Below are positions 35,342 through 47,699 of a stretch of 64,000 nt of DNA, piece by piece. The stretch is taken from NCBI GenBank assembly GCA_026419785.1, contig JAODTK010004409.1:1-64000 (forward strand). Reading direction: 5' to 3'. The position numbers and the translations under genes are program-made. This stretch comes from Sclerodactyla briareus. Taxonomy: Eukaryota; Echinodermata; Holothuroidea; Dendrochirotida; Sclerodactylidae. The number at the start of each line of letters is the position of its first letter. Positions within the stretch are counted from its first letter, which is position 1. The notes beneath the pieces were generated by a model. It had not been told where the DNA came from, made no database searches, and saw only the letters and a program-made list of their open reading frames with translations.

Positions 35342-37965
35342 CTCACCCCCCCCCCCCCACGGTAATTGGTGCAAAAAAGGGTCTCTATATTACTTAGATG
35401 GAGAAAACTTGGACAGCCGATACACTCAAATTGAAATAACTGAGTTTGGCTATTGTTTTCCTTTTTGTTTTGTAATCACTTCTGACGATTAAGCTTAGCT
35501 CACGAAGACCTCTTCCTGCATAGCCTGCTAGCGATCATCAGCGTTGGCTAAAAAAAATTTGTTATTCCCGCCACGTTATTGTTCTGTCTATAATACATCC
35601 GGTCGTTACTTTCAGATGTTTTTCCGCAGTTTATCACTGACGTCCGTGCCGCGTAAACTGTCTTTCTTACGCCCTCGCACTTTTCTGAACTTGTTGTTTA
35701 AAAAACAAATATGACGGGAACGGATAAAAGGAGCGCACGGCGGACTGAAGTCCATTCTGAATTCCCAACACAACCAAACACTCTCGATATAAACCGATAG
35801 ACGAATCTCAGGTCGCTTGAAGAATCATCTCGAAGAGAAAAAATACAGCAACATGAAGATTTGCTTCTACTTGTCGTGGCTGCCATAGTCGTGGTTGATG
35901 CGGATGATAGCGACATCAAATCACTTGGCCGGTGTGATGCTGGTGGGGTGGAAATTTTTCGGCCATTGCTACGAGTGAGTTTATATCTTGTTTGGTTTCT
36001 CTCAATCATCTGTGGTGAGATTGAGGGTAATAAGTGATCATGTGATTCACATCTTATTACTTCCTCATTCCATATCCCCCTTCCCACCCGATAATCATGA
36101 CAGCAACTGGAACCACTCGGTCTCCCCCCCCCCCCTGGATCTGCTCATTTATTAAAATAAATAATAGTATTAGTAATAATATAAAGTATTAAAATGTGCA
36201 GATATGGAAAACATGAAATATTTCGGACTATTATAATTCGCAAACTGAGATCATCGAAGTGGAGTGCATCGCTGTGTACAAACTTCACACGTTATTCCTC
36301 AGAGCAAAGATATCGATTCCCATGACAAAGGTAACTGGTAAGGGTCACTTTTTTCACGAACAAAAGGCTCTAAATGCCTGAAGTAATAGTGTCGCGTAAC
36401 TTCGGGGAGCTGGATGGACTGGGGGGGGGGGGGTAACTTAAGTATGGGTATACCCACTAATCAACCGTGATGTATGTTACTCTGAAAACTGTTCAGAGAA
36501 GAAATCGACGCGTTACCCTAGCGCTAGCGATAGTCATAGTTACACATGCGACGATCATGACCCCCCCCGTATTATAGCAATATCATCTACGTTCAGCGTA
36601 ATACCACTCTGTAGTTGGCGCCGGCTCGCACCATTCATTAGTACCCCCAACCGCTTTCACATTCGAACGATTGTGTGTTTAACAATCTTTGCTGACTTCA
36701 TAGGCCGATTTCAAATATCATTAGTTTCGGTGACTGCGCCGTGCCTGATGTTGCTGCGATTGGGCAAAACGTGTTGCTTGTGCTCCATGCCTCGGGTACT
36801 TGACGAAAATCAGCACAGCTCTTATTACTCTCAGGATAATTGTGTGTGACTTGGGGGAGGGGGTGGATGACTGGTATAGGAAGAAAATCTGAGCGGAGCG
36901 CCATCAGGGTTGGCGCGGAGCTGTAAATTTTTGGATTTCAAGACCCGTCAGATGGCCAAAAGAGCCACTTGCCAGGTGGTGTTTGAGCTGCATTTAACCA
37001 GACTGGAAAATATGTAGCGCATGTCTGCAATTATAAGTTTATGAAGAAAAAAAATTAATATTTTTTTAAAAATCGGTTAACGCAAATTCCGATGAGGTCG
37101 AGAGGATACAAGGAATCACATAATCTACAGCCTCATTCTTCCATAATCAATTCTGCAAAGTTCCATACCAGCCATTCATATCGCAAGTTGTCCATCACGC
37201 TCACCCCATCCAGAAATAGGCCTACATGCCCCAAACTTGTCCGTAACTTCAAATCATAGTACACCGCACTGAGTTGCTAAAACGGTGACATCGTCGTCAA
37301 TACATAGGGCGGCGATCTGGATGAATATTGGGCGGGGGCATACGTGGTCAGCACCATCTAAGGTCGAGCGCTCAGAATTCAAGAGAATTTTTCGTTTTTA
37401 CAGACCCCCCCCCCCCCCCACTCCCCAGATTGCGGAAATTGACACTTCCCAGCACCCTATGGCAGTGAGCAAAATTCACTGAAATTCCAATAAATTCCGA
37501 AAAACTTAAGAATGTTTTTTTCTTACAATTCTTCTCATACCATACCTCTCAATTTTTAGAGGTTTCCCGCTGCCCATAGAGACACTTCCAATTGGGTTAC
37601 AGGTTGGCGCACTGGAAATTTGCTCAAATATCAAATTTTAGCAAATTATAAAGATATAGAGCCAGCTAGTAGAAAAAATATTGTCATTTTTATCAGATTT
37701 GATTCCGTTCAAATATCTGTTTTTTATGTCTTGTCCCGCCTCCGCGCGTATAGGAAGTGTAAACGGCGATCAGTTAAACGTTATACCGATGTGCACGATC
37801 CTGCCCTGCCCTTTGTTGACATAAGCTTTCATCAAGAAGCAGCACGAGAAGTCTTTGCGCAAAGCCAGTCGATCATTAGACAGTTGAAGATTTAAAGTTA
37901 GACTAAGCTATAGCCTGGTCTGTGCGGTGTTAGGAAATGCCTGCTGGATACCAGTGGCCACCATG
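35342..37965. repeat. Large inverted repeat, right arm
   Basis: Reverse complement of 24435-27450, with the inner end CACGGTAATTGGTGCAAAAAAGGGTCTCTATAT and the outer end near CTGCTGGATACCAGTGG. It is shorter than the left arm mainly because it has one rather than three ~330-bp units, and it has its own insert of AT-rich sequence near 36140-36240. Confidence 0.75.
36885..37965 (-). repeat. Rep-A dispersed repeat, inverted copy
   Basis: Reverse complement of 24440-25475: GAGCGGAGCGCCATCAGGGTTGGCG, CCAGCCATTCATATCGCAAGTTGTCCATCACGC, GTACACCGCACTGAGTTGCTAAAAC, GGGCGGGGGCATACGTGG, TTGTCCCGCCTCCGCGC and GTGCACGATCCTGCCCTGCC. It forms the outer part of the right arm. Confidence 0.8.
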
Positions 37966-40079
37966 ACTGGGTACGTCTTAATCCAGTTTCACGTCGCGTT
38001 CATCATTCTACGTGGTGGAGGGTTCGTGGCTGTACGTCCTACACTACGCCACCTATCACGCTCAGTGGGGGGTAAAGTCTCATGATGCAACTACGCCAAA
38101 CTCTTTTGTCTGACTCCTTCCCGTCCCTCAAAAGTGTATGCATTCAGTGAATCGTGTGTGTGTGAATATAGGGCTTCCAGTGTGACGTCATACTAAATGT
38201 ACTGCTTCATTTACGTCCAGTAGGTAAAAAACTGAGCATAGTGCAAACCAGACTTCCCAAATTACTGAAAGGATTATGTAATTGGTATCGGGTAAGTATC
38301 CTAATACATATGCTGCCATAATCTGGACTTTGTCATGTTCGGAGCAAGGCTGCGTAGAAGAAGTGATGCTGTCAGTGTGTTATATATTGGATGCCAGCTC
38401 GTGGGTGGGGTCTCGGTCGGGTCCTGGTGGCCCAGGGCTTACAGGACGGAAAATTTCATTTGATCATTATTATGTCACGATAAAAGGGTTCTTCATTCAG
38501 TCTTAAACAGGGCTGATGGCCAAATTACCCACAAGTCCGAGCTTTACAACGTTGATTAACCATGACTTCTGCTTATGCTTTGTACTCGCTGAAACCCATT
38601 TTGGGTATGACAACGATGATGTTGGTGTAAGTGAAACATCAGGTTGCACCAGTGAAGGTGTATCGGGCAGGATGGGCTTGAAACCACTTACCAACTGAGG
38701 ATTTCATAACAGGAGATGGAAATTCATTCCAGTCTCCAATAGTTTGTGGGAAGAAACTATACTGGAAATGCTTAATATCTTGGGGTGATTGGGGATGTTC
38801 GTGGCCACGCCTACCGAGTTTCAGTTATTTGAACATGCAATCATGCCATACTAAACTTGATAGAGACTGGTTTTTCCTCCTCATTCCGACGGTTTAACGG
38901 AAATTTCAGGTGCAACAACGCGTGCAACCCTTGGAGATTTACCATGAAAGTCTCTTTCATGCAAATTGGGGCTGGTGGTTCCGATCTTCTATAACAACAT
39001 GGAAACAGTTAAAGCACGAAAACCTGCTTCATCGATGGAGAAGGGTGCTTGTGGCCTAGGGCCCACAGGCAAGAATTCCCATCCCGATGATTCATCAATA
39101 TAGGCCATGAAAACATAGAAATAATTTTCTACCGCTGCTAGAAGTGGTCGTTAATGGCTACTACTAATGCGATGTTAATATTAATATTAGTCATAGCAGT
39201 GGCACTACCAACTTCAAACATGGTAGTCAGGTTCATCCGCCACGTCTGTCTCATACCGTCAGTATCGCCACATTGAACAAATCCCATTCTATTGATGTTT
39301 TCACAGCTGCAATAGCCAAGAACCCAATCAGAAGTTAATTATTGTCATTTTCAAACGTGTAAACAATCGATTACGCTATGCCTAATTAATTTAATACTTT
39401 TTTATTCGCCTCAAAAAATATATGTAAATATCAAAAATTTGAGGAAACATGAAGAACAGGTCGAAAGTAAAGCAATGTTAAGAATGTTGTTCAATGTGTG
39501 TTGGATATTTTGAATAGATCGTACTGTAATTATCCATTAGATCATATAAACCTGGATTTCTTGTAAGGATCCAGGAAAACATTATTTGTAGGTTTTCGGA
39601 CGTTTGAGGATGAATGTTGAGGCTATCACTATCAGAGTACCTGCAACTATTTTAGGTTACAGGTTAGTATTTCTACCTTGACATTTTGGAGAGTAGAAAA
39701 GACTTCTCAAGACCCAAGACAATCATTATAAGGTATGAGCCACCTGTCTTCAAGTCCGGGACTAGATGCACGCCTTACAACGAATGGGCCACGATGAAAC
39801 ATCCTTTTTCCTTTGTAAATATGGGATAACTCTTGGTCGTAGATCTCTGTATTGTACGTGACCAATAAGAAGATTTGCAGTCAGTCCAAGGCTTGTGTAT
39901 CCTATCTATATATTCCACGATTTTATAGTTGTAGGAAGATGAGTACGCTGATCTTGAACTCGAGTGAGGAACTTGGCAGTACGACAGAAAGATATGAGGC
40001 GCGCGAAGCGCGGCGAAAATGTTTAGCTTCAATAGAGGAAACTTCCACTATAAAGAAGTTTGGAATTATATACTGTAGG
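37966..40079. other. No recognisable gene
   Basis: Nothing coding was recognised. A GGCGCGCGAAGCGCGGCGAAAA hairpin word at 39996-40017 matches the hairpins of the 17.3-18.5 kb array and of 47.4-47.7 kb. Confidence 0.4.
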
Positions 40080-40240
40080 CCAAAGAGCCCTCGTCGGGGT
40101 GTAACATTTCAGGCTACCCACTCGGGTCCCCGACGAGATGGAAAAAAATTCCCGACGAAAGGGGCCAGGCTCCGGACGGGGGGGGGGGGGCATGGCCCCC
40201 TGCCCCCCCCCCCCCCGGGCGCCACCCTGCCAGTACGGAA
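40080..40240 (+). mobile_element. CCCGACGA G/C-run repeat, copy 1
   Basis: Built from repeated CCTCGTCGGGG / CCCCGACGAGAT / CCCGACGAAAGG words, a G-run, GCATGGCCCCCTG, a C-run and GGGCGCCACC. A related piece at 51005-51100 has three (C)CGTCGGGGAA(C)T repeats and ends CTGGCGCCACCACTG. It looks like the end of a DNA transposon family with GC-rich termini. Confidence 0.5.
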
Positions 40241-42234
40241 GCAACGTGGAGCCACAAAATATATCCAAACTAATTTTCGGAGTGGGTTTTCAATTTTTCA
40301 TTCCCTGCTTCAGCAAAGGAACCTACAACAAAGTTGGGCCATGCCTGGTCTCTCTGATGTCGTCAGTGTGTAGTCGAGACCAGCACATCCGAGACAGAGG
40401 ACCGAGACCAGAGGGTATCGATACATTGTGGGTTGTCCCCTAGATAAACCAAACTTTAATAGACCATTTTAGATACGAAATCAGTAAACGTGATGTGATT
40501 TGGCGTAAGCGGCTGAGTACTGCGCACAAGGGGTACGCTAATGTGTTTTAATACACCATTCAGTTTTTGAGTTAATTCTGGTCGAAGGCATTGCCTCACT
40601 GCAAGAGCGTGTTTGCCAAGCCGTGGATTGAGAGCACGTTTGATTGGTGTATAGAATGTCGAACTTGATGCATAGACCTTCCGTTTGTCGCCCTCTCCTA
40701 GGCGCTCCCGGAATTTTTCATTAGTCTCACATCATTCATTATGTTTGTTTTTATCCCCTGTTCATTCCCTGTCTTTTTTACCAATTCCCCTTTTCTTGTG
40801 TCCTGTCGACAACCGAGTTATGGGCGATCTAAATGTAAGAAGACTAGGTCTATTATTTTTGACCAAAATTGGGGTTGGGATCCCACCTTACCTATTTATC
40901 GTCATAATTTTCGACCCAATTATGGTACTTTGCGACCCAACTTTGGTCCAAACATTGAGCCGGAAATCTCAGGTTAGTTACCGAATTGACACCGTCCTTT
41001 ACAGTGTACAGTGAAAACCAAAATTTCAAAACAGTTTGAAGCTCTCTGACAATGAATCCGATCGGATGGCTGTTATTTTTGATGCTATGGCTACAACGTC
41101 AAACTGAAAGTACTCTCGGTTTGACCAAAAGTTGCACGATCGTTTTTGATCAGCTTTATGGAGTCGGGGTTCTGGGGCATATGAGAAAATAATTGATAGG
41201 ATTTGCTAAACGGTCCTCCTGAAGTACACCTTTTCTTATTCGTGGAAGCTAACCGGAGATTTTCTGCAATGAAATCGTCAAAGTTCCATGACGCCTTACG
41301 TCGGTTCAATTATCCCTTGTGCGCAAGAGGGCGTTCCTGCTGCGATCGTCACGTATATAGTCATACTTGGATCGTCCCGACCTGGTAAAGTGGACCTTTG
41401 CTCCTCGATTATTGGGCTTATCGACATGATACACACAGAACAGTCTCGCGAACGTATGCAGAGAGGAATATTATCCAGCGAACGGGCCGATTACGAAGTG
41501 AGTACTTGGCCGGATAGGCTTAGAAGACTCGCTTTTTTAATGAAATGGCGTATAGATTTCCTGCATGTTGACACATACTTTCATACATATTCAGTAATAC
41601 TTTTCCCTGCAGAATCCGTGGCACCCCGGAGACCTCATGGGCGCAACCATGAGCGGGTGGGGAGGGCGGTCAAAATCAAACTGCATCATTGTAGCCTGGA
41701 ACCCAATCAATGAAATGAGGTATGAAATACCAATATGTCGACACATTATTTATAGTAGTCATTCTCGCCGATTTTCCGACTTAGGATCCTCGGCACAACC
41801 CCAGACCCCATTGGCGCAACCATGGGCACGGGAAGCATCAGGATTAGTATATCCACTGAACGGCCTCCGTCTTGATTAACGTTTTAAACCCCCGAAACGC
41901 TGCTGCCCCCCCCCCCTATCAAAGGCATGTGTTTGACCTCCTTGTCTCACAACAGGTCTGGATTTTCATCCCCTCTAGCTCACACAAAACAGTCAACATG
42001 CTTCCAGGAGCTTCCATAAATACCAGTCGAAAATCCATCCCCCCAGACTACAGCATGATTGCAACAAACCGTGAACCTGGAAAGAGTGATAACTCGAATT
42101 CCTAACAACCCTACTCCGTGTTTTTACGGAATACTAACTGCTGATTGGCTACACCCAGTCACGCGACTGGTCCTTTATTCCTGCAACAAACAAGTCAAGT
42201 ATCCTATATCAGACGTGTTTCCAGTTGTCGGTCA
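40241..42234. other. No confident gene; long frame at 41288-41713
   Basis: A 141-codon plus-strand frame at 41288-41713 overlaps two other frames and shows no convincing domain. Two diverged ~165-base modules (GAATCC.TGGCAC..CCC..GACC.CAT.GGCGCAACCATG) lie at about 41610-41670 and 41785-41840. Confidence 0.35.
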
Positions 42235-42430
42235 TTTAAGGGGATAAACTGCCACTGGGAGACATTTTACTGTGAATAAACAGTCGAGACTCTGAATTTA
42301 GGTATAACGGACCGAGGCGCCGCCCGGTTTCGTTATTAATAAGTCTAAATTCGAGTCGAGAGACCTGTTTTATGAACGCAGTTAAAAGTCCGACCTGCTG
42401 TATTTATACCTATTTCTACTACAACCCGCA
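42235..42430 (-). mobile_element. Small foldback element, copy 2
   Basis: Reverse-orientation copy of 30304-30490. It shows CAGTCGAGACTCTGAATTTAGGTATAACGGACCGAGGCG, then the inverted arm CGTTATTAATAAGTCTAAATTCGAGTCGAGAGA, then AAAGTCCGACCTGCTGTATTTATACC. Confidence 0.75.
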
Positions 42431-42938
42431 AAACGACTATATGATCGAATAAGGACGAAAACAGTGCACCTATTTCAGCATAACGTTTCCGTGGTGTGCC
42501 GCACTGTTTGTATAATTCCCCCCAAAATGTGTTTCCATATTATGTATAGTTTTTTTGCAAGTATATGATTCATACCTACTTTTCATTCTTGAAATATTTT
42601 GCATTGAAAGGCTGACCACATTAAGCACCAACCCTGTTATAATCAATACTACCGCATCACCCACGGGTACTCCTTGTGCCTGCCTTCTCCAAGACAAAAA
42701 CCCACAGGTGTGGATGCATTGTTTAGGTGCCAAGAGGTGTCATATAACTGAACTTTATAGTAATATAGTGTCAATGGCAAGAATATTGTCTCTATATGCA
42801 TGGCAGCAGTAACCTGAACATTCGTATTCATGCACTCATGATTCAACATGTTGCCCAATAGGACAAGCATTTTGCCTTCCTTTTGGGAGCGGTTCAAAAT
42901 TGTTCCTATGGACTACTACTCTTTTCATGTTTCGTTTT

Positions 42939-43207
42939 GATTATGTATCAGGCAGGTTCATGCAATACCTCTCTCTCACATAACAGATGTTTCACTATTA
43001 GTCCATGTCTGTATGTGTCAACCATTTTTTTATGTCGAATTAGATTTGGGAGACGTCCCTTGGAGAAATCTTTGATTATGTATCAGGCAATCAGTATCAG
43101 TATTCATGCAATACCTTTCTCCACATAACGAAATATGTTGCTAGCAGTGGTGCATGGCTGTATGTGTCAAATTAGAGTCGAGAGACATCTTTGAGAAATC
43201 TTTGTCG
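42939..43207 (+). repeat. 135-bp tandem duplication
   Basis: Two copies starting GATTATGTATCAGGCA at 42939 and 43074. Both contain CATGCAATACCT, CACATAAC, CATG.CTGTATGTGTCAA, AATTAGA and GAGAAATCTTT. The copies are diverged by substitutions and small indels. Non-coding. Confidence 0.8.
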
Positions 43208-44449
43208 ATACCTTCTGTACACTGCCTTATTGTGGATCATACTTGCAATGGGTGCTCACAATTGTCTGGTGGGCACCCCTTTCTTCACCACAGAATCAAC
43301 CCCAGACAGACAGGGTTAGTATCTGGGTGCGTTCCAGTTGAGTGTTAATTGACTGTTTAGTTTTCATATAGGGCCATAAGTATACCATATATGGTATGTC
43401 AATGCTAATATTTGTAAACTAACAGAGACTAACAGTTTACAAAACGCCCCTATTGGTTCATGGGTGGGCATACAATTCCTATACAATTCCAGGAAAACTC
43501 CCCACTATTAGCTTATCCTGTTGCTATTTTTTATATCTTTCATGTGAATGACGCCAGAGTCGCTTCATACTGAGCATTGAGGAACGCGTGAGTCACTTTA
43601 GGTTTGACAGTGACCCATATTTGACTGAAAACCGTAACCCCTAGTAGGAGTGTGCATTGCGATTGACGGTCCATAACAACTCTGAACAGGCTTGTTATGT
43701 ATTGGTGAGGTAATGTCAATACACCTTGGGTATTTATTAATTCAATAAAACAGCAGGGGTGGCCTGGTAGAATTATAAATTGTGCTTGCTTTCTGATATC
43801 TTGCTTGGTTGGTTCGGATACCCATTTTTAGGTGTTTTTTTTTCATTCACACCTGTTTTCTTTCATTGGCCATTTACAGGTATGACGCAGAGAGAGAGGC
43901 ACCTAAGACCCTTAGCTGCTTAATGAATAATGGTACAGAAATTTCTTCTTCCTTTTTTACATATTTGACAATTTTTCATTTTTGCCGGAAATTGACTGCC
44001 AACTCCCCTTAAGATACCACCCAAGATCACATATGATCTAACCAGGCTTGTTTGACCGGTTACAATGGAAAAGACCCTAGCACCAACATGTTTGAATTTT
44101 TTTTCCAATTTTATTCCTTGACGAGGTTAGAGGAATCATGGTTAGTATGTATGCGTGCCACTTTCCCCCACAATAAAAAAAACCCACTACCTTACGGCGA
44201 ACTACATCTGTTAGGGCGACAGGCCACCCGCGGTGCTCTCGGCGCACCCGAGGTCGAACCTTAGCATCGTCTTCCTGAAAACATCGTATTTATATAGAGC
44301 TGCGACGTCACGCTCGACGGCGCGCCTGCTGAGGAGTCAGCGGGAGCGCGCCCTGGGCCCCCACTTTGTCGCCAAGAAGGGAGGGCGAGAGTCGGCCGTT
44401 GCTAACGATTAGTTCCACGTACGCGTTAAGGAAGTGTTATGAGTGTCGT
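43208..44449. other. No recognisable gene
   Basis: AT-rich; short frames only, none with a domain. A GC-richer stretch at about 44210-44400 (GCGGTGCTCTCGGCGCACCC, GACGGCGCGCCTGC) could be promoter-like but has no supported gene beside it. Confidence 0.35.
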
Positions 44450-44548
44450 GTACAATTGTATGTATGTCTGTATGTCATGTATGTTATGTATGTATGTATT
44501 ATGTCTGTATGTATTATGTATGTATGGTGTATGTATTATGTATGTGAT
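44450..44548. repeat. (TATG)n-type microsatellite
   Basis: TGTATGTATGTATTATGTCTGTATG-like units over about 95 bases with TATG as the base unit. Confidence 0.85.
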
Positions 44549-44929
44549 GCCCAGCTTGTAAAACACGATACCTCGACCCCGTGTAGATGATGACGCTCAT
44601 ACTTGGATGTGTGTTTTCCCATGAGTACCGTCAGCCCTTATTGTTTTTGGGGGTCATGTCAAGGTCATCTGGGTCACTAAGTTCTAATCTGAAAATTTCG
44701 TACCTTGCAACTGAACCCTATTGGTTTGGAGTCAGGTTCGAAGCGCCACCTGAGGTCACCGTAGGCCAGGGCAGAAACTCACAGACCAAGCATCTTTGTA
44801 TGTTTGGTCCTGTTTGAGTTTGTAATTGAGGTGCAAAGGTACCCTGTGTAAGAGAGTTGTGAAGAGTGAATTTCGGCCAATGTCATCTGTAACACATAAC
44901 TTGAATTTCATTATGAATGAAGCTCATAC

Positions 44930-45363
44930 TCTTATGTAGGTCCCGTTACTACCCTACAAACCAAAACCTTTTTAAACCATTTTTAACATGTTTCCGCTGA
45001 TTGTTTCGAAAACGTTTTTTGTTAGTCACGAAGGTTAGGATAATGTTCAGAACGTTTCCACAAAACGTTTTGATTAACATTTCCCAAAATTTCTGAAAGT
45101 TTTTAAAGGTTTGGTGGCAAAGATTTTGCGCAAACGGCTTTAAGTTATGTTATGTTGTCGAAGTATATGATATTTCGTTTTGTTTCCTAGGTTTGCTGTA
45201 AACTCCCAATTTGAAGTAAAATTGAAATGTTCCTAATCTTGTTTCCCAAAACATGTTTGGAATGGTTGAACGTTTCCGTCATTCCGTGTTACTCAACATA
45301 AACGTTTTCCAAAAACATATAAGAAACCATGTTTCGAAAACGTTTCGTGTTTTTTGCTGGGTA
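44930..45363 (+). mobile_element. AACGTT-rich MITE-like repeat, copy 2
   Basis: Contains CGAAAACGTTTT, AGAACGTTTCCACAAAACGTTTTG, AAACATGTTTGGAA and TTTCGAAAACGTTTCGTG words and ends TTTTTTGCTGGGTA, parallel to 31385-31655. Confidence 0.6.
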
Positions 45364-46349
45364 CATTAGCGCCATTATTTTGGGGTCAGGTGAGGGGGTC
45401 AACTGAGAAGTTGGAAAAACCTTGTAAATACGATAGTTCAGAATGGTTGGTCTGATAATTGGATTAGTGTGTAGCTTTTTGATAAGAGTACAGTAATCCT
45501 ATGCTCGATCATGAAAGGATATGGTCTTCTTAGTGAAAATGGTAAATTCGTCAGACATGTCACACGTTGCCCATAATCAGCAAATGTTGTCAGAAATGCG
45601 TCAAGGAATCCTGAGCCTTTTGGCTTTCTGTTTCCCAAAGTTGACCACCAACTCTGCTAAAATATGACTAACGTTCTTGTACTAGGCATGTGGAAAACTT
45701 AATGGGAAAACTGACCAGTCTGTTCATTTACCAGACTATCGCGCCCATACCAACATTTCCCTCTTTATTTACCAGTTTTCACGATTCATTTTACAAATCT
45801 TGAATTTTGAACTTTGGTCTTACTAGGCAGGTTTTTTATTTTGACTGATACAATTTATAACGATTAAAAATGCTCAAGAGTAACCTAAGAACATTTTTCT
45901 CAAATTCCCCTTCCCCTCCGGATGAAACCAAAATAAATATGTCTCCTGGGGTGTCCCTTGCTATCATATGTAAGAGTGAGAAGACTTGTGAATAGTACAA
46001 AGGATAAGTAGGGACAGAAGAAGTCAGCCCGCTGAGCGGAGTGTTGTATGTGGCGTACCCTAGTGATAGTCCCGTGGGAGACACAAGGCACAAGGAAGTC
46101 AATCACTGGAATGGTGTGTCAGAGTGAACACAGGTAGAGGACAAGTAATAAATATAATCAGCGATAATCTTTGTCACGGTGAGCCCGTACCTAAAATTCT
46201 AGGAGACCCACGCAGGTTCTTTTACTACCATGGAAGAGGAAAACAATCACATCTCACAAAAACAACCAGGTTATCATTGTAATAATATATCAAAATTAAA
46301 TATACGATAAATAGTCGTAATAACACAATGTGAGATATTAAAGTACGTA
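45364..46349. other. No recognisable gene
   Basis: Frames are short and without domains. Nothing repeated was noticed. Confidence 0.4.
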
Positions 46350-46395
46350 CCCCCCCCCCCCCCCTCCCCCCCCCCTCCCCCCCCCCTCCCCTCCT
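46350..46395. repeat. Interrupted poly-C tract
   Basis: Nearly pure C over 46 bases with single T interruptions, the longest C-rich tract in the window. Confidence 0.95.
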
Positions 46396-47185
46396 TCCCT
46401 TGTTTGATTATTTAGAAGAGACCTTCAACATATTGCTGTCAATGAAGTCATTGGCTTGTAGTAGAGCTTTGGGGCTGCGATCCCCATCCAGCTCCCAACC
46501 ACAGTAGAACCGCGCTGCGCGGGATTACTCGTACCGGCCAGCCTGCCTCATTGTGTCCGATCTCGATCGCGAACAGTTATTGACTAACGGGGAAATCTGT
46601 CATTTCTAATAAATGTACAAAAAGACACATTGAGTGATCCCCTTGAGTCCCCTCTGACTTTGAATGTCCTTAGTTACGTAAAAATCGAACAAACTGTGAA
46701 ATGGCCTAAATGCCCAAGTTGGACTAATTAGCATACTTTGTGATAGAAATCCAATACATGTGAGCTCTGTAAGTGCCCCCCCCCCCTGTCTGCTGAACCA
46801 TATCACCCCTACAGTTCGTCTGACTCTCATTGAGTTCAAACATGATGACATGAGATAAGTTTCCCAATTAGATCCCTTTATCTTATCAGATCGAGTTCAA
46901 CCCAATCCTGATCCTACTGAACAAGCGTGACCTTCACACGTTCATACACATACGAGCGCGCATACACGATTGCGCGTGGGGTGATCTCTTTCTGAAACCC
47001 ACCAGTTCAACCACTCTTTTAACTTGAAGATAATATCACACATAGACCTATGCTGCCTTTATCACACAGTAGATAATGAAAACACTTTCCGGACGTTTCT
47101 TGCTCCATCATTGACAACTGGCAAGTGCGTCAGAATAGGACATTCATGCCCTCACACCTACCGACCACGCTTGTATGTAGACCCA

Positions 47186-47340
47186 GTAGCGGATACAGAG
47201 GGGGTCCAGGGGGTCCGGACCCCCCCCCCTCTCTTTTTGGTTCAGAGCTTTTCGAAATACTAATGAATTTCATCAATAATGTAGATCCAGACGCTTTTGC
47301 CGTATCGGCCCCCACGTAATCCCCCCCCCCCACCCCCTCC
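47186..47340 (+). mobile_element. GTAGCGGATACAGAGGGGGTCC element end
   Basis: AGTAGCGGATACAGAGG, a GGGGTCCGGACCCC palindrome, C-runs, and ATGAATTTCATCAATAATG. Similar 'GGATCC(G)CC.CTG' or 'GGCG.(T)A.CCAGG' words border G/C-runs at 48121-48138 (TGGATCCGCCCCTGAG) and 61752-61800. The pattern fits the ends of a DNA transposon with G-rich termini; the pairing of ends is not established. Confidence 0.4.
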
Positions 47341-47424
47341 CATACAAACACGCTTCCCTCGCTATGTGATATCATCTGTGCTGAGTGTACCCTCTACATA
47401 GGACATGCCCATTACAAGATGGAC

Positions 47425-47690
47425 ATGACCCCAAGAAACTTGCGCGCTTCGCGCGCACCGTTGTAATTTGTTATCTGTGCAGGGCAGGCATTCCCCCTAT
47501 GGAATCTTATTCTCAAAATAAAATTATTTAACGTTTCGAGACACGTTATTGTGTAGCGGATGGGTTGAAGTGTTACCACTATCATGCGATAAAGTGCATT
47601 GGGATACAATATCTGTCGCATATAGGACACTCTTCCGTGTGAACCTCCGAAAATTTTGCGCGCTTCGCGCACATTGCCGGCTTCCGTTAA
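47425..47690 (+). repeat. Two hairpin modules GCGCGCTTCGCGCGC
   Basis: AACTTGCGCGCTTCGCGCGC at about 47438-47457 and AATTTTGCGCGCTTCGCGCAC at about 47655-47675, spaced about 218 bases. Spacing and hairpins resemble the 17.3-18.5 kb array in the other orientation, so this is probably a two-unit piece of that family. Confidence 0.6.
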
Positions 47691-47699
47691 CTTATTGTA

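Noticed and set aside
39852..40373. 173-codon plus-strand frame
   Set aside because: It runs through G- and C-runs and the CCCGACGA repeat, giving glycine and proline runs; another frame is open over the same place on each strand.
41288..41713. Frame considered as a protein-tyrosine-phosphatase exon (GSSRPGK..GLIDMIHTEQ)
   Set aside because: The catalytic HC..GxGR(T/S)G motif is not present in any frame, and the text after the helix does not fit the family. Overlapping frames in the same stretch weaken it further.
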